Part shown: in pieces, positions 8,066 to 15,989 of the stretch
Layout: each line of letters opens with the position of its first letter
Numbering within the stretch: the stretch's first letter is position 1
Source of the DNA: an uncultured Roseateles sp.
Lineage (GTDB): Bacteria; Pseudomonadota; Gammaproteobacteria; Burkholderiales; Burkholderiaceae_C
Reading direction: 5' to 3'
Length of the DNA stretch: 64,000 bases
NCBI RefSeq assembly: GCF_945956965.1
Contig: NZ_CAMFJS010000018.1
Location: 39,864-103,863 of the forward strand
Notes under the pieces: model-generated
The model's database searches: none
Seen by the model: the letters and a program-made list of their open reading frames with translations, nothing else
Told to the model about the DNA's origin: nothing
Made by a program: the position numbers and the translations under genes

Positions 8066-8100
8066 AAAAAACCGCCCGGCGCGAGCCCGGCGGTTTTTTT
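8066..8100 (+). terminator. Rho-independent terminator after lipoprotein gene
   Basis: A-rich left side, ACCGCC stem with inner GGC-GCGA-GCC extension, GGCGGT right arm, then seven T. It lies 22 bases after the lipoprotein stop and could also serve the convergent metallo-hydrolase. Confidence 0.85.
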
Positions 8101-8113
8101 GCGTCTGGGCTTT

Positions 8114-8893
8114 TCAAGCGATGGTGAACCAGTCGCTGCCCAGCTTTTGATCGGCCACCGGGATTTCGTCTGCACTGCAACCCAGCACGGCAGCGAGCGC
8201 GGCGGCGGCCAATTCGGGGCGGTTGTTGCGCTCGCTCAAATGGGCGGCCAGCACGGTTTGCAGGCCTTGGTGCAGGCACTGTTGCAGAAGCGTGGCCGAT
8301 TGCGCGTTCGACAGATGGCCGTGGCTGCCCAAGATGCGGCGCTTCAGGCTGGCGGGGTAGCTGGAGTTCTTCAGTAGCTCTTCGTCGTGATTGCACTCCA
8401 GCAGCAAGGCGTCCAGCCCTTGCAGGGCGGCGAGCACCGAGCTGCTGGGGCAGCCCAAGTCGGTCAGCAGGCCCAGGTGTTTGGCGCCGTCGTTGCAGCG
8501 CAGGTGCAAGGGCTCGTTGGCGTCGTGCGGCACGGCCAGCGGCTGCAGTTGCAGATCGCCCAGCTCGATCAACTCGCCATCACGGGCAAAGTGCAGCAGG
8601 CTGGGCTCAAAGTCCGGGTTGCCGACGGCGCGCCAGGTGCCACGGCTGGTCCACAGGGGGATTCGGTATTGCTGGCAGAGCTTGAGCGCGCAGCCGATGT
8701 GGTCGCCATGCTCGTGGGTGATGAAGACGGCGGTCAGTGCCTCGGGCGCACTGCCGGCGCGCTGCAGGCGGCGGGTCAATTCGCGCAGGCTGAAGCCGCA
8801 ATCCACCAGCAGCTGGGTGCTGGTGATGCCTTGGCTGGCTTCGATCAGGGTGGCGTTGCCGCCGCTGCCACTGCCTAGGCTGCAAAAACGCAT
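8114..8893 (-). CDS. MBL-fold metallo-hydrolase, YycJ/WalJ type
   Basis: A 259-residue metallo-beta-lactamase-fold hydrolase, cytoplasmic. It starts with MRFCSLGSGSGGNATLI, the characteristic opening of the YycJ/WalJ (VicX) and related phosphodiesterase subgroup. The zinc motif is THEHGDH (residues 59-65), followed by later ligand stretches LAVPHDA, LLTDLG, LLECNHD and GSHGHLS. Bacterial members have been linked to 5' exonuclease or mismatch-repair roles; the substrate here is unknown. It is oriented as the last gene after bamC, but a terminator-like hairpin lies between them, so it may have its own promoter. Confidence 0.85.
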   Translation of the reverse strand: MRFCSLGSGSGGNATLIEASQGITSTQLLVDCGFSLRELTRRLQRAGSAPEALTAVFITHEHGDHIGCALKLCQQYRIPLWTSRGTWRAVGNPDFEPSLLHFARDGELIELGDLQLQPLAVPHDANEPLHLRCNDGAKHLGLLTDLGCPSSSVLAALQGLDALLLECNHDEELLKNSSYPASLKRRILGSHGHLSNAQSATLLQQCLHQGLQTVLAAHLSERNNRPELAAAALAAVLGCSADEIPVADQKLGSDWFTIA

Positions 8894-8934
8894 GCGAGGC
8901 CTCGTTGGAATGATGAGCTGATGGGTGGGGAATG

Positions 8935-8966
8935 AAAAACGCCACCAGCCCGAGGGTGGTGGCGTT
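8935..8966 (-). terminator. Terminator after bamC
   Basis: Ten-base stem AACGCCACCA/TGGTGGCGTT with a nine-base loop. Read on the minus strand it is followed by five T. It lies 25 bases after the bamC stop. Confidence 0.75.
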
Positions 8967-8990
8967 GGCTGGCTCGCGCGGCGCTGCGGC

Positions 8991-10193
8991 TTAGCGCAGA
9001 TCGTCCATCAGCAAATTGAGAATGCGTTTGGAGATCTCGCTGCTCTGCTTTTGGCCCTTGTCGTCCAGCACGGTGACGACGCTGCGCTCGCCCTCGGACT
9101 TGACCGAGACCCGGTAACGAACCTTGGCCGGGCCGTCGTCCTTGCTGAACAGGCGCTGGAAGAAGTTGGGCTCTTCCTTGCCGGCTTGGCTGGGGTCGGC
9201 GTAGCGCAGATAGAACAGGCCTTGCTTGCGGTCGCGGTCTTCGATGGTGAAGCCATGGCGATCCAGCGATTGACCAACGCGGCGCCAGGCGCGCTCGAAG
9301 CCGTCATTGACTTGCAACTCGTCCGGCACATCGGCCAGGCTGCGGTTTTGTGCGGTGACGGCGGCTGCGGTGGCCGTGCCCGCCACAGCGGCGGTGGCCG
9401 CAGGGGCTGGGGTGGCTGCGGCAGCGACGGCCGCCTTGGCGGCTTCGTCCTTGGCGCCCAGCTTGACCATCAGGCGGGACAGCATCTCGGCTTCCAGCTG
9501 CGGGTCATTCGGGCGGGGTTGCCAGGCTGTGGCTTCCTTTTGCTGATTGGTGTAGACCTCTTGCATGCCCTTATGGCTGATGAAGATGTCGGTGCCGCCC
9601 TTGGGCGAGCGCTCAACCCGGGTGCGGAACATATCGCGCTCACCTGTCGAGTAGAAGCTGTCGAACACCTTGCCGATGGTAGAACGGATCACGTCTTGCG
9701 GCAGCTTGGCGCGGTTCTCGTTCCAGTTGGTTTCCAGCAGGCCAATGTCGGCTTGATCCTTGGCCAGCTCAAAGCCGCGCTCAACCCAGAAGTCCTTCAG
9801 GGGTTGCCACAGTTGCTCGGGCGTTTGGTCCACATGCAGCCAGCGCTCGTTGCCAACGCGCTCCATCTGCACCTTGCCGGCGGCGTTCAGGGCCACAGTG
9901 TTGGCGGCGGCAGTGGCAGGTGCTGCCTTGGCGGCTGCATTGCCTTGCTGGAAGCTGGCGGCGCTGACGGCGGCGCCAGGCGCGCGCGTGTCGCGGGCCA
10001 GCTGGGTCAAGTCGGGCGGGATGTCCAGACCGGTGGTCTGCTTGGCGCCGCTGCGATAGTCCACTTTGTCGGTGGAAATCACGTTGTCAATCGACGAGCA
10101 GCCGGCGGCCAGCGAGCCCACCAGCATCAGCGTGGCCATGCGCAGCGGGGTGCTTTGGGCGGTAAGGGGTGCAGAACGAGTCACGCTAGACAT
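8991..10193 (-). CDS. bamC: Outer membrane protein assembly factor BamC
   Basis: Lipoprotein subunit of the BAM complex that inserts beta-barrels into the outer membrane. The product has 400 residues. The lipobox LAAGC places the lipidated Cys near residue 32. It is followed by the conserved unstructured BamC N-terminus that contacts BamD (CSSIDN, DKVDYRSG and the KQTTGLDIPPDLTQL region). Two helix-grip domains follow, separated by an alanine-rich linker around residues 250-280 (AKAAVAAAATPAP). The linker is longer and more Ala/Thr-rich than in E. coli BamC. It lies downstream of dapA on the same strand, the same order as dapA-nlpB in enterobacteria. GGAG abuts the chosen ATG, so the exact start is slightly uncertain. 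Confidence 0.92.
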   Translation of the reverse strand: MSSVTRSAPLTAQSTPLRMATLMLVGSLAAGCSSIDNVISTDKVDYRSGAKQTTGLDIPPDLTQLARDTRAPGAAVSAASFQQGNAAAKAAPATAAANTVALNAAGKVQMERVGNERWLHVDQTPEQLWQPLKDFWVERGFELAKDQADIGLLETNWNENRAKLPQDVIRSTIGKVFDSFYSTGERDMFRTRVERSPKGGTDIFISHKGMQEVYTNQQKEATAWQPRPNDPQLEAEMLSRLMVKLGAKDEAAKAAVAAAATPAPAATAAVAGTATAAAVTAQNRSLADVPDELQVNDGFERAWRRVGQSLDRHGFTIEDRDRKQGLFYLRYADPSQAGKEEPNFFQRLFSKDDGPAKVRYRVSVKSEGERSVVTVLDDKGQKQSSEISKRILNLLMDDLR

Positions 10194-10312
10194 CTCCGGG
10201 AGTCAGGGTTGCAACTGCTGGGCCAGGCCAACAGCGGCGTCGAATTCAGTGGGGCGATTAGAGCAGAAGATGCTGCGGGGCCGCCTGAGTTGCCGCCCCG
10301 CATGCCCTGCCT

Positions 10313-11194
10313 TTACAGCAGGCCGCCCTCTTTCATGGCTTGCTCAACCAGGGCTTGGCCGGCTGGCGTCAGGCCGGTGATGGGCAAACGCAGATGCGGT
10401 TGAATGCGGCCCAGCTTGGCCAGCGCCCACTTGGTGGGGGCCGGGCTGGGTTCGCAGAACAGGTTCTTGTGCAGGCTCAAGAGCTGGAAGTGGATGCGGC
10501 GGGCGGTGGCGATGTCGCCGGCCAGCGCTGCCTTGCACAGCTCGTGCATGGCTCGCGGTGCAACGTTGGCCGTCACGCTGACATTGCCGTGGCCGCCCAG
10601 CAGCATCAGGGCGATGGCGGTGCCGTCGTCGCCGGAATAGATCGAGAAGCCCTTGGGGGCGTTCTTGATCAGCCAGGCGGCGCGTTCGATATTGCCGGTG
10701 GCTTCCTTGACGCCGAACACGCCGGGCAAGCTGGCGCAGCGCAAGGTGGTCTCGGGCTGCATATCGGCCACGGTGCGGCCGGGCACGTTGTAGAGCATCA
10801 TGGGGATGTCTACGGCCTCGGCGATGGCCTTGTAATGCTGGTAGATGCCTTCTTGCGAGGGCTTGTTGTAGTAGGGCACGACGGACAAGGTGCAGTCGGC
10901 GCCGACTTCCTTGGCGTAGCGGCTCAGCTCAATGGCTTCCGAGGTGGAATTGGCACCGGTGCCGGCCATGATGGGCACGCGGCCCTTGGCATGCTCAACG
11001 GCGGCGCGAATGACTTCGCGGTTTTCTTCCATGCTGACGGTGGGCGACTCACCGGTGGTGCCGACCACGCAGATGCAGTCGGTGCCTTCGGCGATATGCC
11101 AGTCAATCAGCTTGCGCAGGCTGGGGTAATCAACACTGCCATCTTCAAGCATCGGCGTGATGAGTGCGACGATGCTGCCAACTAGTCCGTTCAT
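10313..11194 (-). CDS. dapA: 4-hydroxy-tetrahydrodipicolinate synthase
   Basis: Condenses pyruvate with aspartate semialdehyde in the lysine and diaminopimelate pathway; cytoplasmic TIM barrel. The 293-residue length is standard. Active-site elements are GTTGESPT (substrate-binding threonines), YNVPGRT (catalytic tyrosine) and GVKEATGN (Schiff-base lysine). The N-terminal [15 protein letters not shown] is typical of DapA. AAGGA lies upstream of the ATG. It is followed by bamC after 119 bases, probably in one operon; the methyltransferase gene lies 46 bases upstream on the same strand. Confidence 0.96.
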   Translation of the reverse strand: MNGLVGSIVALITPMLEDGSVDYPSLRKLIDWHIAEGTDCICVVGTTGESPTVSMEENREVIRAAVEHAKGRVPIMAGTGANSTSEAIELSRYAKEVGADCTLSVVPYYNKPSQEGIYQHYKAIAEAVDIPMMLYNVPGRTVADMQPETTLRCASLPGVFGVKEATGNIERAAWLIKNAPKGFSIYSGDDGTAIALMLLGGHGNVSVTANVAPRAMHELCKAALAGDIATARRIHFQLLSLHKNLFCEPSPAPTKWALAKLGRIQPHLRLPITGLTPAGQALVEQAMKEGGLL

Positions 11195-11240
11195 TGAGCA
11201 ATCCTTGTAATCAGTCGATTCTACTCAGCCGCAAACCCTT

Positions 11241-11813
11241 TTACGGGCGGGGCAGGGCATATCGCTGGAAAACCCCCTCGTCTTCAGACGCGGCGCGAAC
11301 AGCCGCAACGCGCTGGACGAAGCGGCCGTTGACCGCCGCCGGGCCAATTTCATCGGGAGCAGACTCAAAACCATCTTCATAACCGACCACGCGCAAGTTC
11401 GCGCAGGCGCGCAGCAACTCGCCCGGCTGCAGCAGGAAGTCGGGCCGCGCCGGGCGGCCAATGCTTTGCTGGCCATGGGCGAAAGTTTCGTAAATCAGCC
11501 AACCGCCGGGCGCGACCGAGGCCATGATTTGCGGCAGCAGTGGGCGCCAGAGGTAGTTCGTCACCAGCACCAGATCGAATTGGCGCCCGGCCAGTGGCCA
11601 GGGGCCGGCTTCGATGTCGGCGGTGATGATTTCGGCCAGGGCTTGCAGCGGCGCGGTGGCCGCGCTATCGCGGTCGATGCCGGTGACGCGCAAGCCCTTT
11701 TCAGCCAGGTAGCGCAGATGGCGGCCGCTGCCGCAAGCCAGATCCAGCGCGGTGGCGCCGGCAGGGGCTGCTTCGGGCCAGCGCAGCAGCCAGGGGGAAA
11801 CGTCAGAGGTCAA
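11241..11813 (-). CDS. Class I SAM-dependent methyltransferase
   Basis: A 190-residue methyltransferase in the small-molecule or tellurite-resistance-like group. SAM-binding motif I is LDLACGSGRHLRYL, followed by the acidic residue in VTGIDRDSAA, motif DIEAGPWPL and LVLVTNYLWRPLLP, and motif post-III GGWLIYETFA. The start is inferred: the only sensible site is TTG at 11813, whose TTGA overlaps the stop of the 44-residue membrane protein gene, implying translational coupling. The frame is open further upstream to 11966, but that would run through both neighbours. Substrate unknown. Confidence 0.8.
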   Translation of the reverse strand: MTSDVSPWLLRWPEAAPAGATALDLACGSGRHLRYLAEKGLRVTGIDRDSAATAPLQALAEIITADIEAGPWPLAGRQFDLVLVTNYLWRPLLPQIMASVAPGGWLIYETFAHGQQSIGRPARPDFLLQPGELLRACANLRVVGYEDGFESAPDEIGPAAVNGRFVQRVAAVRAASEDEGVFQRYALPRP

Positions 11814-11944
11814 AAGCAAGCCCAAATTTGTTCGGAAAGATTGATCATCAATGCGGGCTGAATATAGGCCAGGAACACCAGGGCCAGCAGCACGGCGGCC
11901 AGCAGGCGCCACCACCAGGCTCGCAATCCTGGCTTCATACTCAT
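11810..11944 (-). CDS. Small 44-residue single-span membrane protein
   Basis: A short gene between the MFS transporter and the methyltransferase. Its ATG overlaps the transporter stop (ATGA) and its stop overlaps the TTG start of the methyltransferase (TTGA). The product begins MSMKPGLRAWWWRLL and has one hydrophobic span (LLAAVLLALVFLAYI, residues about 14-28). It then has IQPALMINLSEQIW and ends in WACF. Positive and Trp residues before the span predict the N-terminus inside. Double overlap and a clean membrane topology make it a real gene despite its size. I recall similar short proteins with a C-terminal tryptophan-cysteine-phenylalanine in betaproteobacteria next to methyltransferases, but cannot check. 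Function unknown. Confidence 0.75.
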   Translation of the reverse strand: MSMKPGLRAWWWRLLAAVLLALVFLAYIQPALMINLSEQIWACF

Positions 11945-13185
11945 GCCGTCGCCATCCGCCGCTCAATCGCGGTTTCGCGCACCGGCAGATTCACCAAGGC
12001 CGCCATCACGCCCAGGCCCACCGCCAAGTACCAGACCACGTCATAGCTGCCGCTCAGGTCATAGAGGCGCCCACCCAGCCACACGCCCAGGAAGCTGCCG
12101 ATCTGGTGGCTCAGGAACACAAAGCCGCTGAGCATGGACATGTGTTGAATGCCGAAGATTTGTGCCAACACCGCATTGGTCGGCGGCACGGTGGACAGCC
12201 ACAAAAAGCCCATCACGCCCGAGAACAGATAGACCGAGCTGGGCGTCAGCGGCGCGCTCAAAAAGCAGACGATGGCGACGGCGCGCAAGGCGTAAATGGC
12301 CGAGAGGATGTAGCGCTTGGGGAAGCGCTGGCCCAGCGCGCCGGCCGCGTAAGTGCCAAACACATTGAAGAGGCCAATCAAGGCCAGCGAGAAGGTGGCC
12401 ACCTGCGGGCTCAGGCCATGGTCTTTCAGGTAGCTGGGCATGTGCACGCCGATGAACACCACTTGAAAGCCGCAGACGAAATAGCCCAGCATCAGCAACT
12501 GGAAGCTGCGATAGCCAAAGGCCTCGCGCAAGGCCTGGGCGATGCTTTGTTGGTGACCTGGGGCGGCAACGGCGCCCTTGGGTTCACGCAGGCCCAGGGC
12601 CAGAGGAATGATGATCAGGGCCGCGCAGCCCAGCACAAACAAAGCGTTCTGCCAGCCGGTATAGCCGATCAGCCAGTTCTCCACCGGCACCATCAGGAAC
12701 TGCCCGAAACTTCCCGCCGCTGCGGCCACACCCATGGCCCAGGAGCGCTTTTCTGGCGCCACATTGCGGCCGATAACGCCGTAGATCACGGCATAAGTTG
12801 TGCCTGACTGCGCAATGCCCAGCAAAAGCCCGGCGCTGCCGGTGAAAGCCAGACCCGAGGTGGACAGCGCCATCAGCACCAAGCCCAGGGCGTAAAGCAA
12901 GCCGCCAACCATCAGCACCCTGAAGGGGCCAAAGCGATCCGCCAGCATGCCGGTGAAGGGCCCCGCCAGGCCCCAGGAGAGGTTTTGAATCGCCAGCGCG
13001 AAGGAGAAGGTCTCGCGTGTCCAGCCGCGATCCATGGTGATGGGTTGCAGCCACAGGCCAAAGCCGTGGCGTATGCCCATGGACAGGGTGACGATCATGG
13101 CGCCGCACAGCAGCACCTGAAACATCGAGAGCTTCGGGGGGCTTGGGTTTGCCGAGGGCAAGGGGGTGGCGTGTGCGGCTGTCAT
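11941..13185 (-). CDS. MFS transporter, OFA/YbfB-like
   Basis: Inner-membrane major facilitator superfamily transporter of 414 residues with about 12 hydrophobic segments. The loop 2-3 signature is GMLADRFGPFRVLMVGG. The central loop after span 6 is charged (LREPKGAVAAPGHQQS). The first segment MIVTLSMGIRHGFGLWLQPIT and the pattern WTRETFSFALAIQNL are typical of the oxalate/formate-antiporter-like and monocarboxylate group (YbfB, OFA). The substrate is probably an organic acid, but that is inference. It is the first gene of a coupled trio with the 44-residue protein and the methyltransferase. A TAGAGT hexamer lies six bases before the ATG, a weaker case of the near-leaderless pattern. Confidence 0.85.
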   Translation of the reverse strand: MTAAHATPLPSANPSPPKLSMFQVLLCGAMIVTLSMGIRHGFGLWLQPITMDRGWTRETFSFALAIQNLSWGLAGPFTGMLADRFGPFRVLMVGGLLYALGLVLMALSTSGLAFTGSAGLLLGIAQSGTTYAVIYGVIGRNVAPEKRSWAMGVAAAAGSFGQFLMVPVENWLIGYTGWQNALFVLGCAALIIIPLALGLREPKGAVAAPGHQQSIAQALREAFGYRSFQLLMLGYFVCGFQVVFIGVHMPSYLKDHGLSPQVATFSLALIGLFNVFGTYAAGALGQRFPKRYILSAIYALRAVAIVCFLSAPLTPSSVYLFSGVMGFLWLSTVPPTNAVLAQIFGIQHMSMLSGFVFLSHQIGSFLGVWLGGRLYDLSGSYDVVWYLAVGLGVMAALVNLPVRETAIERRMATA

Positions 13186-13255
13186 CCCAGCACTCTAGCC
13201 ATAAATTGAAGTCCCGCTTGTCCCGCAGGTGAAGTCGTCTGCGGTGCGACCGAGC

Positions 13256-14548
13256 TTACTGGCTCAACAAACGACCCTGTTTGACCCGCAGCAGGATGCG
13301 GCCCAGGCTGTCCAGGTCGTTCAAAGGGTTGTTCTTCAGCAGCAAAAAGCTGGCCTCGCAGCCCTCGTCAAAACAGGCGATGCGGCGCTTGGGGAACAAG
13401 GCTCGCGGCGTGTCGATGGTGGCGATGCGCAAGAGCGTGGCACGATCCATTACGCCGAGGCTGTCGAGCTGGCGCAATTCAGCAAAGGCCGTGCCGTTGT
13501 AGAGGTCCGATCCCAGCAGCAGGCTGACTTTGGCGTCCAGCAAGCGGCGCAGGTTTTCGGCTTGCAGTTGGCGCAGGGCGGCCAGGCCGGTATCGCTGGG
13601 CTCGAAGAACCGGCTGCCCGAAATGGCGGTGATCACCGCCACATGGCGCTTGGCGGCTTCGCTGGCGGCCTCGGCGCTGATGCGGTAGCGCTCCGGCGTT
13701 GTGCCTTCAAAGAAATACAGGCCCGGTAGGCGCGCCACCAGATCCACCCCGCTTTGCACCGCCACCGTGAAGTCGGCCGCTGTGTCGGCCTGGGCGACCA
13801 CTTTGAGGCCATCTTGCTTGGCGCGCTTGACGATAGGGCCCACCAGCTCGGGCTTCAGCCCTAAGCGGCCGAACTGCTTGGCATCGGTGCGCAGCTCAGG
13901 GCTTTCGCTGCGGCTGAGCATGAGCTTGACCCAGTCGGTCTTGCGCGGCGCCACCAGCGGCCACTTGGCGCTGAGCTCGGCACTGCTGTCCATCACCAAT
14001 ACGGCTTTGTCGATGAAATCTTCGGCCTTGAGCTTGGGGTCGTCGCCGATCAGCTGGGCTAATGGCTGACCGTCCGGGGAGGTGATGCAGACGGAGGTGA
14101 ACAAGACCTCGGGCGAAGCCGGCTGCGCCGCGATGGGCCGCATTTCCGCCACGGCCTTGGGCTCGCCGCATTGCATGGCGGCGTAAAACACACCGTCGCG
14201 CAGATAGCTGCTGGCATAGCGGGCAAAGCCCCACAGGGTCTGCAGATTGTGGTTGTGCGCCTCGGCCAGCGGCGGCAGCAGAAACTGGCCCTTCAGGTCC
14301 ATCTGGCGCTGCGGCTTACCTTTGGGCTTTTTGCGGGTGAAGCGGCCTTCGCTCACGTACAAAGTGCCTTGCTGCACAAAACCCTTGCCGTCGAACCATT
14401 GGGCGTTCTTCAGCTCCATGCTCATTGGGGCGCTGGCCTTGAAATAGGGTGTTTCAGGCTCGGGCAGCGGGGCCGGGGCGCTATGTGCCTGTTGGCTGAG
14501 GCCCAAGCTGAGCGCGGCAAGAATGAGAGCGAGAGCACTTTTCGTCAT
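13256..14548 (-). CDS. Exported amidohydrolase-family protein with degenerate metal site
   Basis: A 430-residue exported protein; the signal peptide ends near residue 23 (LSQQAHSA then PAPLPEPE). The body is an amidohydrolase barrel: N-terminal beta-sandwich (LKNAQWFDGKGF, MDLKGQFLLPPL), HxH motif in AEAHNHN, a lysine in DWVKLML at the bridging position, and the late aspartate in LLLGSDLYNGT. The two histidines that normally follow strands 5 and 6 are replaced: KVVAQADTAADF where HAH-type residues are expected, and DLVARLPG where IEH is usual. The enzyme may therefore use fewer metals or be inactive. Substrate unknown. Its start lies 12 bases from the MITE-like element, which may have replaced its natural promoter. 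Confidence 0.75.
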   Translation of the reverse strand: MTKSALALILAALSLGLSQQAHSAPAPLPEPETPYFKASAPMSMELKNAQWFDGKGFVQQGTLYVSEGRFTRKKPKGKPQRQMDLKGQFLLPPLAEAHNHNLQTLWGFARYASSYLRDGVFYAAMQCGEPKAVAEMRPIAAQPASPEVLFTSVCITSPDGQPLAQLIGDDPKLKAEDFIDKAVLVMDSSAELSAKWPLVAPRKTDWVKLMLSRSESPELRTDAKQFGRLGLKPELVGPIVKRAKQDGLKVVAQADTAADFTVAVQSGVDLVARLPGLYFFEGTTPERYRISAEAASEAAKRHVAVITAISGSRFFEPSDTGLAALRQLQAENLRRLLDAKVSLLLGSDLYNGTAFAELRQLDSLGVMDRATLLRIATIDTPRALFPKRRIACFDEGCEASFLLLKNNPLNDLDSLGRILLRVKQGRLLSQ

Positions 14549-14560
14549 AGGGGCGCCATG

Positions 14561-14808
14561 CTAGCCCGGATATTTCACAAGGTCGGCCCCGGCAGACTTG
14601 AAACAGCGATGTCCAGCACGTTTTCTCAGCTCAACACCCGATCCAATTTGGATGCAGGGGCCTACGCGGGCTTGCGCGGCGCAGGGCTTGCTGGCTGGCC
14701 CTCAACTCCTCGTCAATGCCGATGGGCATTGCCTGCGGCCGTCTCGAGCCATCCCGCTGCGCCCTGCACCGCGCAATTCCCGCGTCCCTTGTGAAACATC
14801 CGGGCTAG
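14561..14808. mobile_element. MITE-like element with 22-bp terminal inverted repeats
   Basis: Bases 14561-14582 and 14787-14808 are inverted copies of each other with 21 of 22 matches: left arm CTAGCCCGGATATTTCAC then AAGG, right arm CCTTGTGAAACATCCGGG then CTAG. The outer CTAG is the same on both sides and may be a 4-bp target duplication, which would leave an element of 240 bases with 18-bp ends starting CCCGGA. The interior has no gene; it holds a small stem CAATGCC-gatg-GGCATTG at 14714-14731. The size, ends and lack of a gene fit a non-autonomous insertion element. The end sequence reminds me of IS1380-type elements, which I cannot confirm. It fills most of the 338-base gap between the amidohydrolase-like gene and the deacetylase gene. 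Confidence 0.65.
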
Positions 14809-14886
14809 TGCAAACTGCGGGCATACCCATTTCAAAGGCGCTTGAGCTTGCGCCGAGATTTGCTTGCAGTTACCCGAGGACCCGTC

Positions 14887-15921
14887 TTGAAAACCATTTA
14901 CAACGACAAGCATCCGGCGCACGCCGCCACGCATGAGTTCTACCGTGGCCGCCTGGTGCCGGCATTTGAGACGCCGGCGCGGGCTGATTTCATTCTGCAG
15001 GCGGTGCAGGGCGCCGATCTGGGGCCTGTTCTGGCGCCGGTTAATCACGGCTTGCAGGCCTTGGCGCGGGTTCACAGTTCGCGTTACTTGAACTTTCTGG
15101 CTGGCGCTTGGGAGGAGTGGCAGGCCTTGGGCGGCGAGGGCGATGCATTCCCCGCCGTCTGGCCGGTGCGCAGCTTGCGTGACGACATCGAGCCGCAGAG
15201 CTTTGCCGCTCGCATGGGGCTTTATTCCATGGACAGCGGCACGCCGCTGACCGCCGGTGCCTGGGACGCGGCCTATTGGGGCGCCCAAGCCGCACTGACC
15301 GGCCTGGACCTGCTGCTGGCCGGCGAACGCAGCGCCTATGTGCTGACCCGCCCGCCCGGCCATCACGCCGGCAGCGACTTCTTCGGTGGCTATTGCTTCG
15401 TCAATAACGCGGCCGTGGCGGCGCAGGCTGCGCTGGACCACGGCCTGAAGAAGATCGCCATCCTGGATGTGGACTACCACCACGGCAACGGCACCCAAGC
15501 GATCTTCTACGAGCGCGCCGATGTTTTTTTCGCCAGCATTCATGGCGACCCGCAGACTGAATACCCCTTCTTCCTGGGCCATGCAGACGAAGCCGGCGCC
15601 GGCGCGGGCCTGGGCTTCAATGCCAATTTTCCGCTGCCGGCTGGCGCCACGAATGAGCAATGGTTTGAGCGCCTGGAGGCCGCGCTGGCCCGGCTGCAGG
15701 CCTATGCGCCCGATTTGCTGATCGTGTCCCTGGGCGTGGACACCTTTGCCGGTGACCCGATTTCGCATTTCCAGTTGGATCAGCCGGAATTTGCCCGCCT
15801 GGGCGAGCGCCTGGCTCGTTTTGGCTTGCCCACGCTGTTTTTGCAAGAGGGCGGCTATGCCACTGAGGCGATCGGGCTCAATGTGCTGGCGGTCTTGCAG
15901 GGCTTTGAACAGGGGGCTTAG
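14887..15921 (+). CDS. Histone deacetylase family protein (acetylpolyamine amidohydrolase type)
   Basis: Zinc-dependent deacetylase of 344 residues, cytoplasmic. The family removes acetyl groups from polyamines or other small amides. Landmarks in order: KTIYNDKHPAHAATHEFY at the N-terminus, RPPGHHAG (His159-His160, catalytic pair), GGYCFVNNAA, ILDVDYHHGNGT (Asp196 and His198, zinc ligands), SIHGDPQTEYPF, VSLGVDTFAGDP (third zinc ligand) and QEGGY (transition-state tyrosine). All catalytic residues are present. The start is TTG at 14887 with CGAGGA six bases upstream, and LKTIY matches how relatives begin; the earlier ATG at 14842 adds an unrelated arginine-rich leader. It is flanked by the MITE-like element upstream and parE downstream. 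Confidence 0.88.
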   Translation: MKTIYNDKHPAHAATHEFYRGRLVPAFETPARADFILQAVQGADLGPVLAPVNHGLQALARVHSSRYLNFLAGAWEEWQALGGEGDAFPAVWPVRSLRDDIEPQSFAARMGLYSMDSGTPLTAGAWDAAYWGAQAALTGLDLLLAGERSAYVLTRPPGHHAGSDFFGGYCFVNNAAVAAQAALDHGLKKIAILDVDYHHGNGTQAIFYERADVFFASIHGDPQTEYPFFLGHADEAGAGAGLGFNANFPLPAGATNEQWFERLEAALARLQAYAPDLLIVSLGVDTFAGDPISHFQLDQPEFARLGERLARFGLPTLFLQEGGYATEAIGLNVLAVLQGFEQGA

Positions 15922-15976
15922 GCCTTCTTGGATCCGAAGGGGCCCTTTTTCGGGGCGAGGGGGGAATCCTGCTCTC

Positions 15977-15982
15977 TACAAT
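15977..15982 (+). promoter_or_regulatory. -10-like hexamer 7 bases before parE start
   Basis: TACAAT, one mismatch from the sigma-70 -10 consensus, then seven bases and ATG. No Shine-Dalgarno sequence; no clear -35 box. Near-leaderless pattern. Confidence 0.4.
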
Positions 15983-15989
15983 CGCCGCC

